Source: Carettochelys insculpta (lineage: Eukaryota; Chordata; Testudines; Carettochelyidae). From it: DNA of 64,000 nt. Each line of letters begins with the position of its first letter. Positions within the stretch are counted from its first letter, which is position 1. Both the position numbers and the translations under genes were made by a program. The notes beneath the pieces were generated by a model that ran no database searches, was not told the origin of the DNA, and saw nothing but the letters and a program-made list of their open reading frames with translations. Positions 22,772 to 32,977 of the stretch are shown piece by piece. Location: the NCBI RefSeq assembly GCF_033958435.1, contig NC_134137.1, forward strand, positions 170,513,501-170,577,500, written 5' to 3'.

Positions 22772-23462
22772 ACAGGCAAAACAGAAAATGAACTTGGAAA
22801 GCTATAACCCAGCACAGATAAACTGTAAGATGAGTATATGAACTGCATGGCTCTGTGTTCCAATAAGGATGGTAGCCATTAAGCAGCACAACTGTTATAC
22901 TGTTTTATGAATACAGTCATAAGAAGAACTTATAGTTTACCCAACCAGAACACAGAAACGTTCCAATGGCAGCTCTAAAACATAGTATGTGGCTCTGTGG
23001 GTAAACCACATGATGATTCAAATAAATGAGGCTGGCCAGAGCTTGCTTTTCCTCTGTAGAGGGAACAGGGAGTTCCTTTTGCCTCCCTTCTAGCTCTGGG
23101 ACTTACAAAACATTTTCACATTTTACCTACAAGAAGTGAGTTTTATGGCAGAATTTAAAATAAATCCCCAATGTTAATGGAATGAATGAGACCTGTACTG
23201 AATACACTAAGAAACCAGGTGATCTTATTACTGCAAAAGTTGACCTTCTGCTTCTTTCCCCATGCCCTTTTTTATCTGCTGAAGACCCTCCTTTGCGTCA
23301 TGTCTGAATTTGGACTGAGTGATCTTTGAGGCTGGGATTGTGTCTTTTTTTGTTTCTGTGACTTACCTACCGTGCTGTAAAATGCTCAAAGATAAAATAG
23401 TGTATTTTTTCCCCTTTGTTCATTTCTTTAACTTTGTCATATTCCTATCTCGAACATCGGTG
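21400..23462. other. Unassigned stretch
   Basis: No gene recognised. The phrase GACTTAATACAAGGTT occurs twice (around 21468 and 21505), a small local duplication. A (GA)n tract is listed separately. Confidence 0.3.
22740..22767. repeat. (GA)n microsatellite
   Basis: A pure GA tract of about 14 units. Confidence 0.9.
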
Positions 23463-24237
23463 CACTCATCCCTCACTATATGAACACAATTGGTTCCCAA
23501 CTTTCTGCCTGTAGGTGAAAACTCATAAGAGGGACACTAAATTACCATTAAAATACTTGTAAAAGTCTCTGGTTCATACCAAGTGCTCCTAATTTGGGGA
23601 AGGAGTGGCACCATGTGGCACAGTTTTTGAAAGGAAAGTGAAACTAGGGTTTTGGACTGGGGATTGGGGAGGATTAAAGGCTGGGGGCGGTTTGGGGCCA
23701 TGAGTGGGAGGGAGGGTTAAAACCTGGTGGCGGGTTGGGTCCATAGAGTGGACGGGTGGGGGGGTTAAGTCTGTAGTGGATTGGGTATGTGGGGTGGGCA
23801 GGCAGGCAGAGGGGTTAAGGCTGTTGCAGGTTGGGTGTGCAGGCCGGTGGGGGGGTCAGGCTGTGGTGGTTTGGGTGCATGGGGGTGGTGCGGTTTCAGG
23901 CTGTGGTGGGTTGGGGCCATGGAGCAGGTGGGGGGTCAGCTTGCAGTGGTTTGGGTGTGTGTGGCTGGCAGGGGGTTCACACTGTGGCCGGTTGGGTCTG
24001 CAGGGCCAGCAAGGGTGTCAGGCTGTGGCGGGTTGGATCTGCGGGGCTGGCGAGGGGGTCAAGCTGTGGTGGGTTGGGGTTGCGGGGCCGGCAGGGGGGT
24101 CAGGCTGTGGCGGGTCAGGGCCACGCAGAGGGGGTTAGGCTCATATTAGCAGGGGGAGTTCACTCCTCAAGTGAACAAAGGTAAGTATACATGTGCCTCT
24201 TTTAAGTGAGTACTTGGAAGTAAATAAGGGATGAGTG
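23463..24237. mobile_element. TA-target MITE carrying a minisatellite
   Basis: The left end is CACTCATCCCTCACTATATG; the right end, reverse-complemented, is CACTCATCCCTTATTTACTT. The right flank is TA; the left is TG, plausibly a decayed TA. Ends and size suit a Tc1/mariner-type MITE. The core is the tandem array at 23640-24135. Confidence 0.65.
23640..24135. repeat. Minisatellite, unit about 41 bp
   Basis: About 11-12 units of the type GGGGGTCAGGCTGTGGYGGG followed by TTGGGKCTGCRGGGCCGGCA. Three overlapping 117-144-codon ORFs exist only because the G-rich unit has no stops. They are not genes. Confidence 0.85.
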
Positions 24238-25707
24238 TACGTGGTCTTTAATTCATCCATTCCACAAGCTGCATGAAAGGAAACTTTGCTTATCTCAGAG
24301 TGATTTTAGTCATCGACTGATGGATCTTCGGGGCCTTACGATTGCTGCTATCTGATGTCTGGCTAATTGCTCAAGCACTTTTTTTCTTCTTGTCCCCATC
24401 AACATATTAATTTCCAAAAACTAAATTATTCCAACATGATTTGACAGGAGTAAAAGTACTTCAAGCATGAAAGCTACTGTGGTGGCAAACTGATTTTCAA
24501 CAACACAGAGAAGCTATAAACAATTTAATTGCACCCATCAAAGTGGTTTACAAATCTACAGTTATTCCAGGTTTTGGAAATGAATCCCCATTAGAATTAT
24601 CTGGATTTGATGAGATAGCATGCCATAGAAAAAACCAGCAATATACAGAATAAATTGATGCCAGTCTTTGCCTCCTAGGTAATTCATTATTGAATGGCAA
24701 TACAATAATTTATGAAACACAGTTGAAATGAAATGGTGAAAATGAAGAGGATCAGGGAATCCAAGATCAAAATGAATAATACAAGCAATCAGGAAAGTTA
24801 TGGTTTAATCCATGCAGCCTGATTTAAAAGAGGAACAGTTCTGTAGGTTTCAGAAACATTTCTCATGTGCTTGCAAACACTTGGCTGTTCCACATGGAAA
24901 AGGGCTTCACCATGGATACTTTTGCATCTCCTTTACAAGCACTATGGACCTAAGCTCCAAAGGGAAAAGAGCCCTTTACTCCTATCGATAAAAAGGTGAA
25001 AGCATTGCCATAGAGAGCTTCACAGGTACCTACGCCAGTTCCTTTAGTGGCACATGGAGAAGTCCACATTACTTCTGTAATACTGGATACTGGGGCTAGT
25101 GCTATCAAGTTTCCTGTAGAAATAATGTTAGACGTGTGGATATTAAATAGTAAATATTTTACTGTGAAATTCATTTACTCACAGATTGTATCCGGCTTTC
25201 CCCAGCAACAAACTTTCCCATGGACACTTTGCTCTTTGGCCTCTTTCACTGTTTCAGATAAAATGGGGCTTAGCCCCCTAGAACAACACATTATGAAGCA
25301 TGTGAAATTGTCTCTAAAAAATCATACGTGATTTCCTGTTTGAGCTTTGTTGCTGGAGTCAAATGAGACACCCTAAATACTTCACATCTCCTATTGCTGA
25401 AGTTGGCGGATAACACATATGATTCATCTCCCTCTGTGATGAGGACTTCTGGTGGGTGTCATCCAATAGACAAAGAGTCACACTCAGGATGCAACTTGTT
25501 TGAGCATCAAAACATAAAATAATAAGTTAATATAGAACATCATGATGATTAAAGAGGAAAATTTAATTCTTCCTTACAGGTCAGATACCAGCAATCACTA
25601 CAAATAAGGGATTGCAGGATACCAATCCTCTGTGCTTTTCCAACTGCTGCCTTCATTTTGCTTCTGCATTGTTCCAAATATTTCACTTTCAGTGTAGATG
25701 TTCCTAG
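24238..25707. other. Unassigned stretch
   Basis: I see no recognisable gene or repeat family. Confidence 0.3.
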
Positions 25708-26745
25708 GACTCTGTATCACAGAACACTAGAATTGGAAGGGACTTAGAGATGGCATGAGTCCAGTCCCGCAATTTCATAGCAGGACCAAGCACCATCTAG
25801 CTCAGCGGTTCTCAACCTTTTCCAGAGGGGAACCCATTTTGACAATTCTGGAAGACTTGGGGACCCAAGGCAGTTCAAAAACAGGTGGGGGAAGGGGGTA
25901 GTAGTGCCATAACTAGCTAATTTTGCACCTGAGGCAAGAATATAAAATTGCGCCCCCTGATGTTTGTATATTCATAGTAGTTATTTCATAGACAAAAGGA
26001 AAATACATTAATAATCATAACACTACATTTATTATAGTTAATTATTACTTTATTATTATAGTTGATCTGAGTAGTGGTGGGGGAAAGACCCTCATCCCCA
26101 AACCACTGCTCCCCCAGCTTAAACCCTGCACTCAGAGACTGAAGGGGCTGGGTGGAGTCACTCAAGGACTGTGGGGGTCACACTCAGGCTGCGGAGGTCA
26201 CACTCAGAGACTGGAGGAGCTGTCGGGGGGTCACACTCAGAGCCTGGGGAAGTCACACTTGGGCTGGGATGGTCACCGTCAGAGGCTGGGGGAAATACAA
26301 ACAAAAAATGAAAACTGACAAATCAGTTACATAGAACAGAAGGGGAGGCAAAAGGGGGAATGGTGGGGGAGGTGAAAATTACTTACTTCAAGAGTCTGTT
26401 AAGTGGCTTGCCTGGGGTGACTACAAATATGAAAGGTGGAGAAGCTGTCTTTGTAATGTGTAATTGGTTCTCTATTGGTACAGAGAGCTGCTGGATGTGG
26501 CAGTGTTAAGGAGCAGCAAAAGGGCTTCTTTAAGAGCCCCATGCAGCTCAGAGCTGCTGGTGACCTTTAACAAATCTAAATGCCACCCATGTTTGGGTCC
26601 CAACCCATAGGTTGGGGATCCCTGATCTAGACCATCCCTGACAGAGGTTTATCTAACCTGCTTTTAAATCTCCCTAACAATACACATTCCACAACCTCCC
26701 TTGGCAATTTATTTCAGTGCTTAACCATGTTGACAGTTTGGACAG
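25708..26745 (-). mobile_element. CR1 3' end, split by a hAT insertion
   Basis: CR1 halves are 25708-25802 ('AGAATTGGAAGGGACTTAGA') and 26625-26745 ('GACCATCCCTGACAGAGGTT', 'CACATTCCACAACCTCCCTT'). The two halves are consecutive in CR1 order, so the hAT between them arrived later. Confidence 0.8.
25795..26632. mobile_element. Non-autonomous hAT element (822 bp) inside CR1
   Basis: The element is 25803-26624. The left end is CAGCGGTTCTCAACC; the right end, reverse-complemented, is CAGGGATCCCCAACC. The 8-bp flanks ATCTAGCT and ATCTAGAC agree at 6 positions. The interior contains an AT-rich block and a tandem array of 'GGTCACACTCAGAGACTGG' units at about 26125-26290. No transposase is present. 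Confidence 0.85.
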
Positions 26746-28950
26746 TCAAGGAAGTGAAATTTTGGCTGCAGAGAGTTTATTTAGAAAAGATCAGCAGCAT
26801 AATTGGCCAAATTGTGCATGGACTTGGGAGCAGTGTGGTTTCCTAGGCTAAAGAGCTGATTCAGCAAAGCACTTAAGCACTTAGCTTTAAGCAAGTGCTT
26901 TGTGGAATCAGTGCATAAGTCAACCCATAATCTAGCTGAGTTTATTCTATTTTGCTATTTTGTAAAGAGAATGTACATTGCAGTTAGAACTTTGGTGTGT
27001 AACCCTAAAGAAGAAGAATAAAAACAAATCCTTGAAGTCACTGGGAGTGCCATAATGAATTTGGGCTCCTTTTGTAAGGAAAGATTTTTTTTTGGTTATG
27101 CTAGTTTTTGGTATCCTGATTTTAAAGACACTAAAAGGAAGTGACTGAAGATACTTCATTCTTTGTACTATAATTGCGTGCAACTGTGAATAAATAAAAC
27201 TGGCTTGGGTTTTCATTTTCACAGAATGAGAGGTATGTGTTCCATACTATAAGAAAATCTTGAAAAGAAATATCAAGTTCACATTTGAATAGCCCAGAAT
27301 CTGAATTCATGTTACAACAACAGGTCTTTTAAAGGGATTTTAGATTCAAGGATAATCTTGTTTACAGAATCTCTTCCAATTTGATTACAGGTGGATTTAG
27401 AAAAACCTTTAACTTGTTCAACTCTCACTCGCTTGTGTATTTTTAATGAGATGGCCAGTTTCTTGTTGATCCACACTATAACTCCATTTTAATTAGAGAG
27501 GGGCACAAGCTGAAGAAATGTACAGCCAAAGACTGAGATTTAAGGGTTAAGTTTGAAGTTTTGCTTTAGCTTATTTGCAAAATTATGGAAATTTGGATTC
27601 AGATTCCAACTATTCCAAAGTTGTGGTGTACTTACAGCTGGTGGGTGGGTTCAGGCCAGTTTCCAATATTAAAGAGAACAAGTAGAGCTAAAATACTGAA
27701 AGACAATGAGCTACCAAAAAACAAGTTATGAGCCCACTCTTAATTTTGGATTTTTCTGTAAAAAAATACCAAACAGTCAGAAACAAGATTAAAAAATAAA
27801 AAACTTCTACAATTGTACCACTGTTTTTGTCCATCCAGTTCCCATAGTAGGCTTTCCCCGTATCTCTCAACCTGCGGAAGAATAGCTGAAAAAAAAATAA
27901 TTTGGAAGTATAGTCCCATTTTTTCATCCGTATGATATCATCAGACACAGTAAGGGTTTGTATTGCAAGGTGAAAACTGTCTCTCTCTAACATTGTTTTC
28001 TAATGGAACTTTATTGTCCTACAAAATGTTACTTTTTTTTGATGGCCTTTACTGTGAAAAACAAAATATGTTGTCTCTCCACATCAAAAATTCAAAGCAT
28101 GAGTGTCTCACATATCAAGAAGAGTGACCAAATAAGTCCCTTCTGGCCACAACTTTTGTTGAAAAATAATGGAATGAATTGGTGATAGTGACATTGCCTC
28201 AGACCCACCAGCAGGAGTGATTCTGTGGTCCCATCTTGACCAGGGCCCAGCTCCATAAGCACCTGCTGAACTCATACACTGCACTTGGGTAGACTATACA
28301 TCAGCGCATGCCAATCAGCAATGGCTTGTGCAACAATGAAAAAACTTTAAGAATGAGAAATAGTGTTTGTACAGTGCTTAACACAATGGGGCCTCAAAAC
28401 AAACAACCCTACAGCTGCTTGCACTCTCCCATCATCTTACCACGAGGAGAATGGAGGTGGTGCTATAAATGTGGGGTAGAAGGAAGCCTCTTCCACCTGC
28501 TTCTTTAGTGGTGAGGGGTAAGCATACAGGGAGCATTAAATGGAAGCAGCTAACTTGCTCCTCTTCTCTCTCTGAGGAAGTATTTTCTTGATTCCATGTT
28601 ATCTTAGGTAGCTTTATGAGCTAATGGAAATCTTATTTTGAAGTAAACCCTTTGGTAAATCCAATATCTCACTGCAGGATGTTCATCCACCTACCCCAGA
28701 GCTCTCACATCACATACCTAAGGTGTGCACCTACTGCTTGAGGAATCCAGATGCTGTTATGGGTTATTGCATGCTTAGTGCAGTTAGAAAAAGATGCTGT
28801 CTCAGTTTCCCCTTGGATGCAGAGCAAGTATGGAAAAAGAAGGGAAGATGCTACAGAGGGAAAGTGTGGTCTGCAATGAAGGGTTCTGTGACAATCGCAT
28901 GAAGCCAATTTCACAGTCACTGGTTTGGGACCTAAATAAAGCAAAGGCTG
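26746..28950. other. Unassigned stretch with one old palindromic repeat
   Basis: At 26848-26910 'AGCAAAGCACTTAAGCACTT' faces 'AAGCAAGTGCTTTGTGGAAT', an old hairpin repeat common in reptile genomes. The rest is unassigned and AT-rich. Confidence 0.35.
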
Positions 28951-28962
28951 GTCCATTCTTCT

Positions 28963-29439
28963 CTGGGAGCTCCCTTCTTATAGTGAGAGCTGCTGGCTGG
29001 TCAGGCCTGGCTCAAAGCCTTGCCTCCAGTCTATTCAGCCCTTGAAGGCTCACCTGGCAGGGAACTCCCCCAATTCACACCTTGCAAACTGCTCTTCTCT
29101 GCACACCACAAGCTCAGGCTCTGCAAAGTAACATAGCTGCCCAGACAGACAGACATTCTGGCTGCCCACACAGCTGCCCACACAGCTGCCCACAGCTGCC
29201 CACACAGCCCCCCAAATCCCACACTCACCCAAGCTCCTCTAGGACGCTTTGCCCAGAGGCAAACTCCCTTCCCTGTTACCTGCTGCCCCCTGTTCGCTGC
29301 TCACCCCTTGTTCGCTGGGAGCTCCCTTCTTATAGGGAGAGCTGCTGGCTGGTCAGGCCTGGCTCAAAGCCTTGCCTCCAGTCTATTCAGCCCTTGAAGG
29401 CTCACCTGGCAGGGAACTCCCCCAGTTCACACCTTGCAA
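28963..29439 (+). repeat. 125-bp direct repeats, period 352 bp
   Basis: CTGGGAGCTCCCTTCTTATA ... ACCTTGCAA at 28963-29087 and 29315-29439. The second copy ends exactly at ACCTTGCAA, where LINE sequence begins. In between, 29160-29208 carries about four CTGCCCACACAG units. Confidence 0.9.
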
Positions 29440-30044
29440 TCTGTACACTCACACCAGTCTACAGAACCTGCATCCTCAGCACCCTCCTTTATGGCAGCGA
29501 GACTTGGACCCTGCATGCCTGCCAGGAAAAGAGGCTAAACGTCTTCCACTTGCGCTGCCTCAGGCGCATCCTTGGAATATCATGGAAGGACAAAGTTACC
29601 AACACTGCCGTCCTCGAGCAAGCTGGAATCCCAACCGTGCACACCCTCCTCAGGCAGCGTCGACTCCGCTGGCTTGGCCACGTCCACAGGATGAATGATG
29701 GAAGGATTCCAAAAGACATTCTGTATGGTGAGCTAGCCTCTGGCAAAAGACCTCCCGGACGCCCCCAGTTGCGTTACAAAGATGTCTGCAAGAGAGACCT
29801 CAGAGAGGTAGACATCGAGCTGGACAACTGGGAAGAACTCGCAGACGACCGCAGCAGATGGAGGCAGGGGTTACACAAGGGCCTTCAGAAGGGCGAGATG
29901 AAGATCAGACAGCTAGCAGAGGAGAAACGAGCACACAGAAAGCACAATAAGGACTTGCCAGACACCCACTACATCTGCAAGAGATGCAGCAAGGACTGTC
30001 ACTCTCGTGTGGGTCTTTATAGTCACAATAGACGCTGTAAATGA
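29082..30044 (+). CDS. Open fusion frame ending in the LINE RT tail and zinc-finger-like motif
   Basis: A 320-codon frame (TTG at its left edge, so the true start is unknown) runs through the 5' module and into the LINE without a stop. The first ~125 residues are Pro/His/Ser-rich, with repeated CPHSCPHSCPQL from the 12-bp array, and are unlike any protein I know. From YRTCILSTLLYGSETWTLHA onward it is the post-RT region: RCLRRILGISWKDK, RLRWLGHVHRMNDGRIPKDILYG, GKRPPGRPQLRYKDVCKRDL, and the terminal CKRCSKDCHSRVGLYSHNRR-C with C-x2-C-x12-H-x3-C. Both Trp codons that are stops in the 1-5 kb copy are intact, indicating a younger copy. Whether it is translated is unknown; it has no RT catalytic core. 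Confidence 0.5.
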   Translation: MQTALLCTPQAQALQSNIAAQTDRHSGCPHSCPHSCPQLPTQPPKSHTHPSSSRTLCPEANSLPCYLLPPVRCSPLVRWELPSYRESCWLVRPGSKPCLQSIQPLKAHLAGNSPSSHLAICTLTPVYRTCILSTLLYGSETWTLHACQEKRLNVFHLRCLRRILGISWKDKVTNTAVLEQAGIPTVHTLLRQRRLRWLGHVHRMNDGRIPKDILYGELASGKRPPGRPQLRYKDVCKRDLREVDIELDNWEELADDRSRWRQGLHKGLQKGEMKIRQLAEEKRAHRKHNKDLPDTHYICKRCSKDCHSRVGLYSHNRRCK

Positions 30045-30122
30045 AGTCCTCAGCTGAAACTTTAAAGGGCACGATCCATAGTCTATGCAGACTGAAGGAT
30101 GCCTACTACTAGTCCATTCTTC

Positions 30123-30421
30123 AAACACACAGGCAGCATACATCCTGTCTCTTGGAGTAGGACATGGGGGGAGTCAGTGATTCAGTGTAACTAACTCAGC
30201 ATCTGGAAGGTGCTCTGGCCCATTTATGATGCTACTAATCTGGCAGAGGAACCATACCAATCGACTGCATATGTCTATCTTTTATATATCATGTAGTGGG
30301 GTCTTTTTATTACAGAAAGGTTACATCCCTTCCTGATTACTGGAATAACATCATAACACTTCACTGTTCTTGTCTTTATTAATATTCCGGCCATTGGCTT
30401 AATGCTGTGCCTTCACTTCAT
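30123..30421. other. Unassigned spacer
   Basis: Nothing recognised between the composite element and MITE copy 2. Confidence 0.3.
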
Positions 30422-31109
30422 AAAAGCTGTGTCTACACGTGCATGCTACTTCGAAGTAGCGGCACTAACTTCGAAATAGCTCCCGTCGTGGCTACACGCA
30501 TCGAGCGCTATTTCGACGTTAACTTCGACGTTAGGCGGCGAGACGTCGAAGTTGCTAACCTCATGAGGGGATCGGAATAGCGCCCTACTTCGACGTTCAT
30601 CGTCGAAGTAGGGACCGTGTAGACGATCCGCGTCCCGCAACGTCGAAATTGCTGGGTCCTCCATGGCGGCCATCAGCTGGGGGGTTGAGAGATGCTCTCT
30701 CTCCAGCCCCTGCGGGGCTCTATGGTCACTGTGGGCAGCAGCCCTTAGCCCAGGGCTTCTGGCTGCTGCTGCGGCAGCTGGGGATCTATGCTGCAGGCAC
30801 AGGGTCTGCAACCAGTTGTCGGCTCTGTGGATCTTGTGTTGTTTAGTGCAACTGTGTCTGGAAGGGGCCCTTTAAGGGAGCGGCTTGCTGTTGAGTCCGC
30901 CCTGTGACCTTGTCTGCAGCTGTGCCTGGCACCCTTATTTCGATGTGTGCTACTTTGGCGTGTAGACGTACCCTCGCAGCGCCTATTTCGATGTGGTGCC
31001 GCACAACGTCGAAGTTGAACATCGACGTTGCCAGCCCTGGAGGACGTGTAGACGTTATTCATCGAAATAGCCTATTTCGATGTTGGCTTCACGTGTAGAC
31101 GTAGCCAAA
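30422..31109 (+). mobile_element. Harbinger-like MITE, copy 2 (682 bp)
   Basis: The element is 30425-31106, flanked by AAA at 30422-30424 and 31107-31109. It is the same family as 3367-3986 and 61420-62101, in the same orientation. It keeps the outer block deleted from copy 1. It contains a perfect 13-bp inverted repeat, CCCTACTTCGACG / CGTCGAAGTAGGG, with a 5-nt loop at 30583-30613. Minus-strand ORFs of 121 codons (30446-30811) and 105 codons (30745-31062) match those of copy 3 in length and position. Confidence 0.9.
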
Positions 31110-31127
31110 GTGTCACCTAGCCCTCAC

Positions 31128-31289
31128 TTACTTAAAATGCAACAGGAAGTCCTGTGGCACCTTATAGACTAACAGATTTTTTTGGAGCATAAGCTTTCGT
31201 GGGCAAAGATGAAGCAGGTGCCACAGGACTTCTTGCTGTTTTTGAAGATACAGACTAACTCAGCTACCTCCCTGATATTATTTGAAATG
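31128..31289. mobile_element. PLE foldback (138 bp), imperfect 12-bp target duplication
   Basis: The unit is 31140-31277. The left arm (minus sense) runs AACAGGAAGTCCTGTGGCAC to CATAAGCTTTCGTGGGCAAA; the right arm (plus sense) runs GGTGCCACAGGACTTCTTGC to the PLE terminus at CTCAGCTACCTCCCTGATA. Flanks TTACTTAAAATG and TTATTTGAAATG match at 10 of 12. Here the left arm lacks the terminal ~37 nt. Confidence 0.75.
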
Positions 31290-32488
31290 GCACTTTCTGC
31301 AACATGGCTTTTCCTCCACCTGGAGCGAGGGCCATCAGAGGTGATGGAGACCTTCCAACCAGCTATGGCCTGATCCTGCAAGATGCTGTGCATAGACAGC
31401 TCCCTTCACATACTTAGAGCTCAGCTGAAGTAGTCAGGTTCCTGCATGGGACCCCTGTTTGCTGCTGGGAAGCAGTTTTTGAGCTCAGGGCTCAGGACAT
31501 TCTTGTCATTAGTAAGGACAGACCCTATGCCAACATAGTATAGTTCCCCAAGGGTATCCCTGCTCTGTTATGCTGTGGACTTCAGATTAGCATTGAATCA
31601 CAGTGCACTAGCCAGACTGGTATTTAGGTCAGAGTGAGGTAACGACTGATGCTATTTATTCTTCAAGAGAGCTGGGAGGAAGAGCAGGTGTGGTGTCTCT
31701 CAACATGGAATGGAAAAGGGAGATGACGAATGTTTCCCCCCCCCTTCCCCCACAGGGCTTAACACAAAAAAGATGAAAAAATAAAATTGAGTTTGGTAAA
31801 GTTTGGTTTGGCTTTTTATGAAACTGGGAAGAACTGGGCTTGAAACAACAAAGGGCTTTTGGAGGTTGGTGTTGCACAGTGCTGGCGTGCGATGTTTTTC
31901 TAACAGCCTTTCTTCACTGTCATCAGGATGTTATTTCTCTAGACTCACTGTGGGAGGCAACAGATTTCTTGGAAAAGAAGGCTGGTTTGACACCCACAGG
32001 CTAGCAATGGTTTCACAAGAACGAACATGTCTTTATAGTCGACTCTCTTTAAAGGAGATTAGTGGAACTGTGATTTGCAAGACTTGCCAGGTTGTGTTTC
32101 TCTCCCTTCCCTCTCCAAGTCAGAGCTCCAGCAAGTAGGTGTTAGTGAGTGAAGCATTTCTGGCATGATTAGCATCCCCATGCAAGAGAATGGGAGCGAA
32201 AGATGACGCAGTCTAAATTGGGGGAAGCTAGCACAACTGAGAAATAGAAGGGGAAAGAAAGGCAGATTGGCTCAGATTTTTCTTCTCATGTTCCTTTGCA
32301 GTTGAAACCCTTGGAAGGTTTTTCATGACTGAGCGGAAAATCACATAATTGCATAAATGTTCTCCTCCCTGTACCCTGTATTGACTAATAGTCAATATTG
32401 AGCCACTACAGCAGGAACACAGTACGCATATGTGGTAGAGGAAAATCTCCTAGTTCTGAGGGGAATGCCTTTTCTTGCAACGGATGAC
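31290..32488. other. Unassigned stretch
   Basis: Positions 31368-31430 ('CCTGATCCTGCAAGATGCTG') match one arm of an old palindromic amniote repeat. The rest is unassigned. Confidence 0.35.
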
Positions 32489-32701
32489 AAACATACAGAT
32501 TGCAGAGGGCTGGTCTGTGTTGCTCTGTTTCAGTAAAAACAACAAAAAGTCTGGTGGCACTTCAAAGACTAAGAAATGTATTAGAACACAGGCTTTTGTG
32601 AGCTGCAACTCTTCCTCGGATGCTGAAGAGAAAAATCATCTGAGGAAGTGAGTTGTTGTGCAGAAAAGTTTATGCCCTAAAACCCTAATAAACATATAGA
32701 T
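32489..32701. mobile_element. PLE foldback (189 bp), older, with 12-bp target duplication
   Basis: The unit is 32501-32689. Flanks AAACATACAGAT and AAACATATAGAT differ at one base. The left arm is a diverged minus-sense tail (CACTTCAAAGACTAAGAAAT, GAACACAGGCTTTTGTGAGC); the right arm is plus sense (CATCTGAGGAAGTGAGTTGT, then AGTTTATGCCCTAA) and stops well before the terminal segment. Confidence 0.8.
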
Positions 32702-32709
32702 GTCCCATG

Positions 32710-32977
32710 CAGGGCAACCATATCTCCCTCTGCCAAATACAGGACAGGGAGATATGGGCAGGAGGGGAGGCTCCTCCTGACTGCATCAGGCCCCTGGGAG
32801 CTTGCACCTGCTCCCCAGCCCTGGGGAATTGGCATCCATGGGCTCTCCCTGCCCGGAGCTCTGGGAAAGTGGTGGCCACAGGTGCTCCCGTCCCCACCCC
32901 TCCAGCCCTGTGTACCTAAATAAAAAAGGTCCCAAATATGGGACTGTCCCACCCAATATGGGATGGTTGGTCACCTG
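32710..32977. mobile_element. Short hAT-like MITE
   Basis: The left end is CAGGGCAACCATATCTCCCT; the right end, reverse-complemented, starts CAGGTGACCAACCATCCCAT. Subterminal 'AAATACAGGACAGGGA' and 'AAATATGGGACTGTCCC' are inverted versions of each other. The 8-bp flanks do not match, so the exact limits are unsure. Confidence 0.55.

Larger units (their letters stand above)
28951..30122 (+). mobile_element. Composite retroelement: unknown 5' module fused to CFDP2-like LINE 3' end
   Basis: GTCCATTCTTC occurs at 28951-28961 and 30112-30122, bracketing 28962-30111 as one insertion. The 5' 480 bp is not LINE: a 125-bp segment (28963-29087) is repeated at 29315-29439 with two differences by eye, and a (CTGCCCACACAG)n array lies between them. 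From 29441 to the CTACTACTA end it is LINE 3' sequence with no stop in its ORF. The organisation resembles SVA-like composites mobilised by a LINE. Confidence 0.85.

Noticed and set aside
23704..24184. Three overlapping 117-144-codon Gly/Val/Trp-rich ORFs
   Set aside because: They are all translations of one 41-bp G-rich minisatellite, whose unit has no stop codons.
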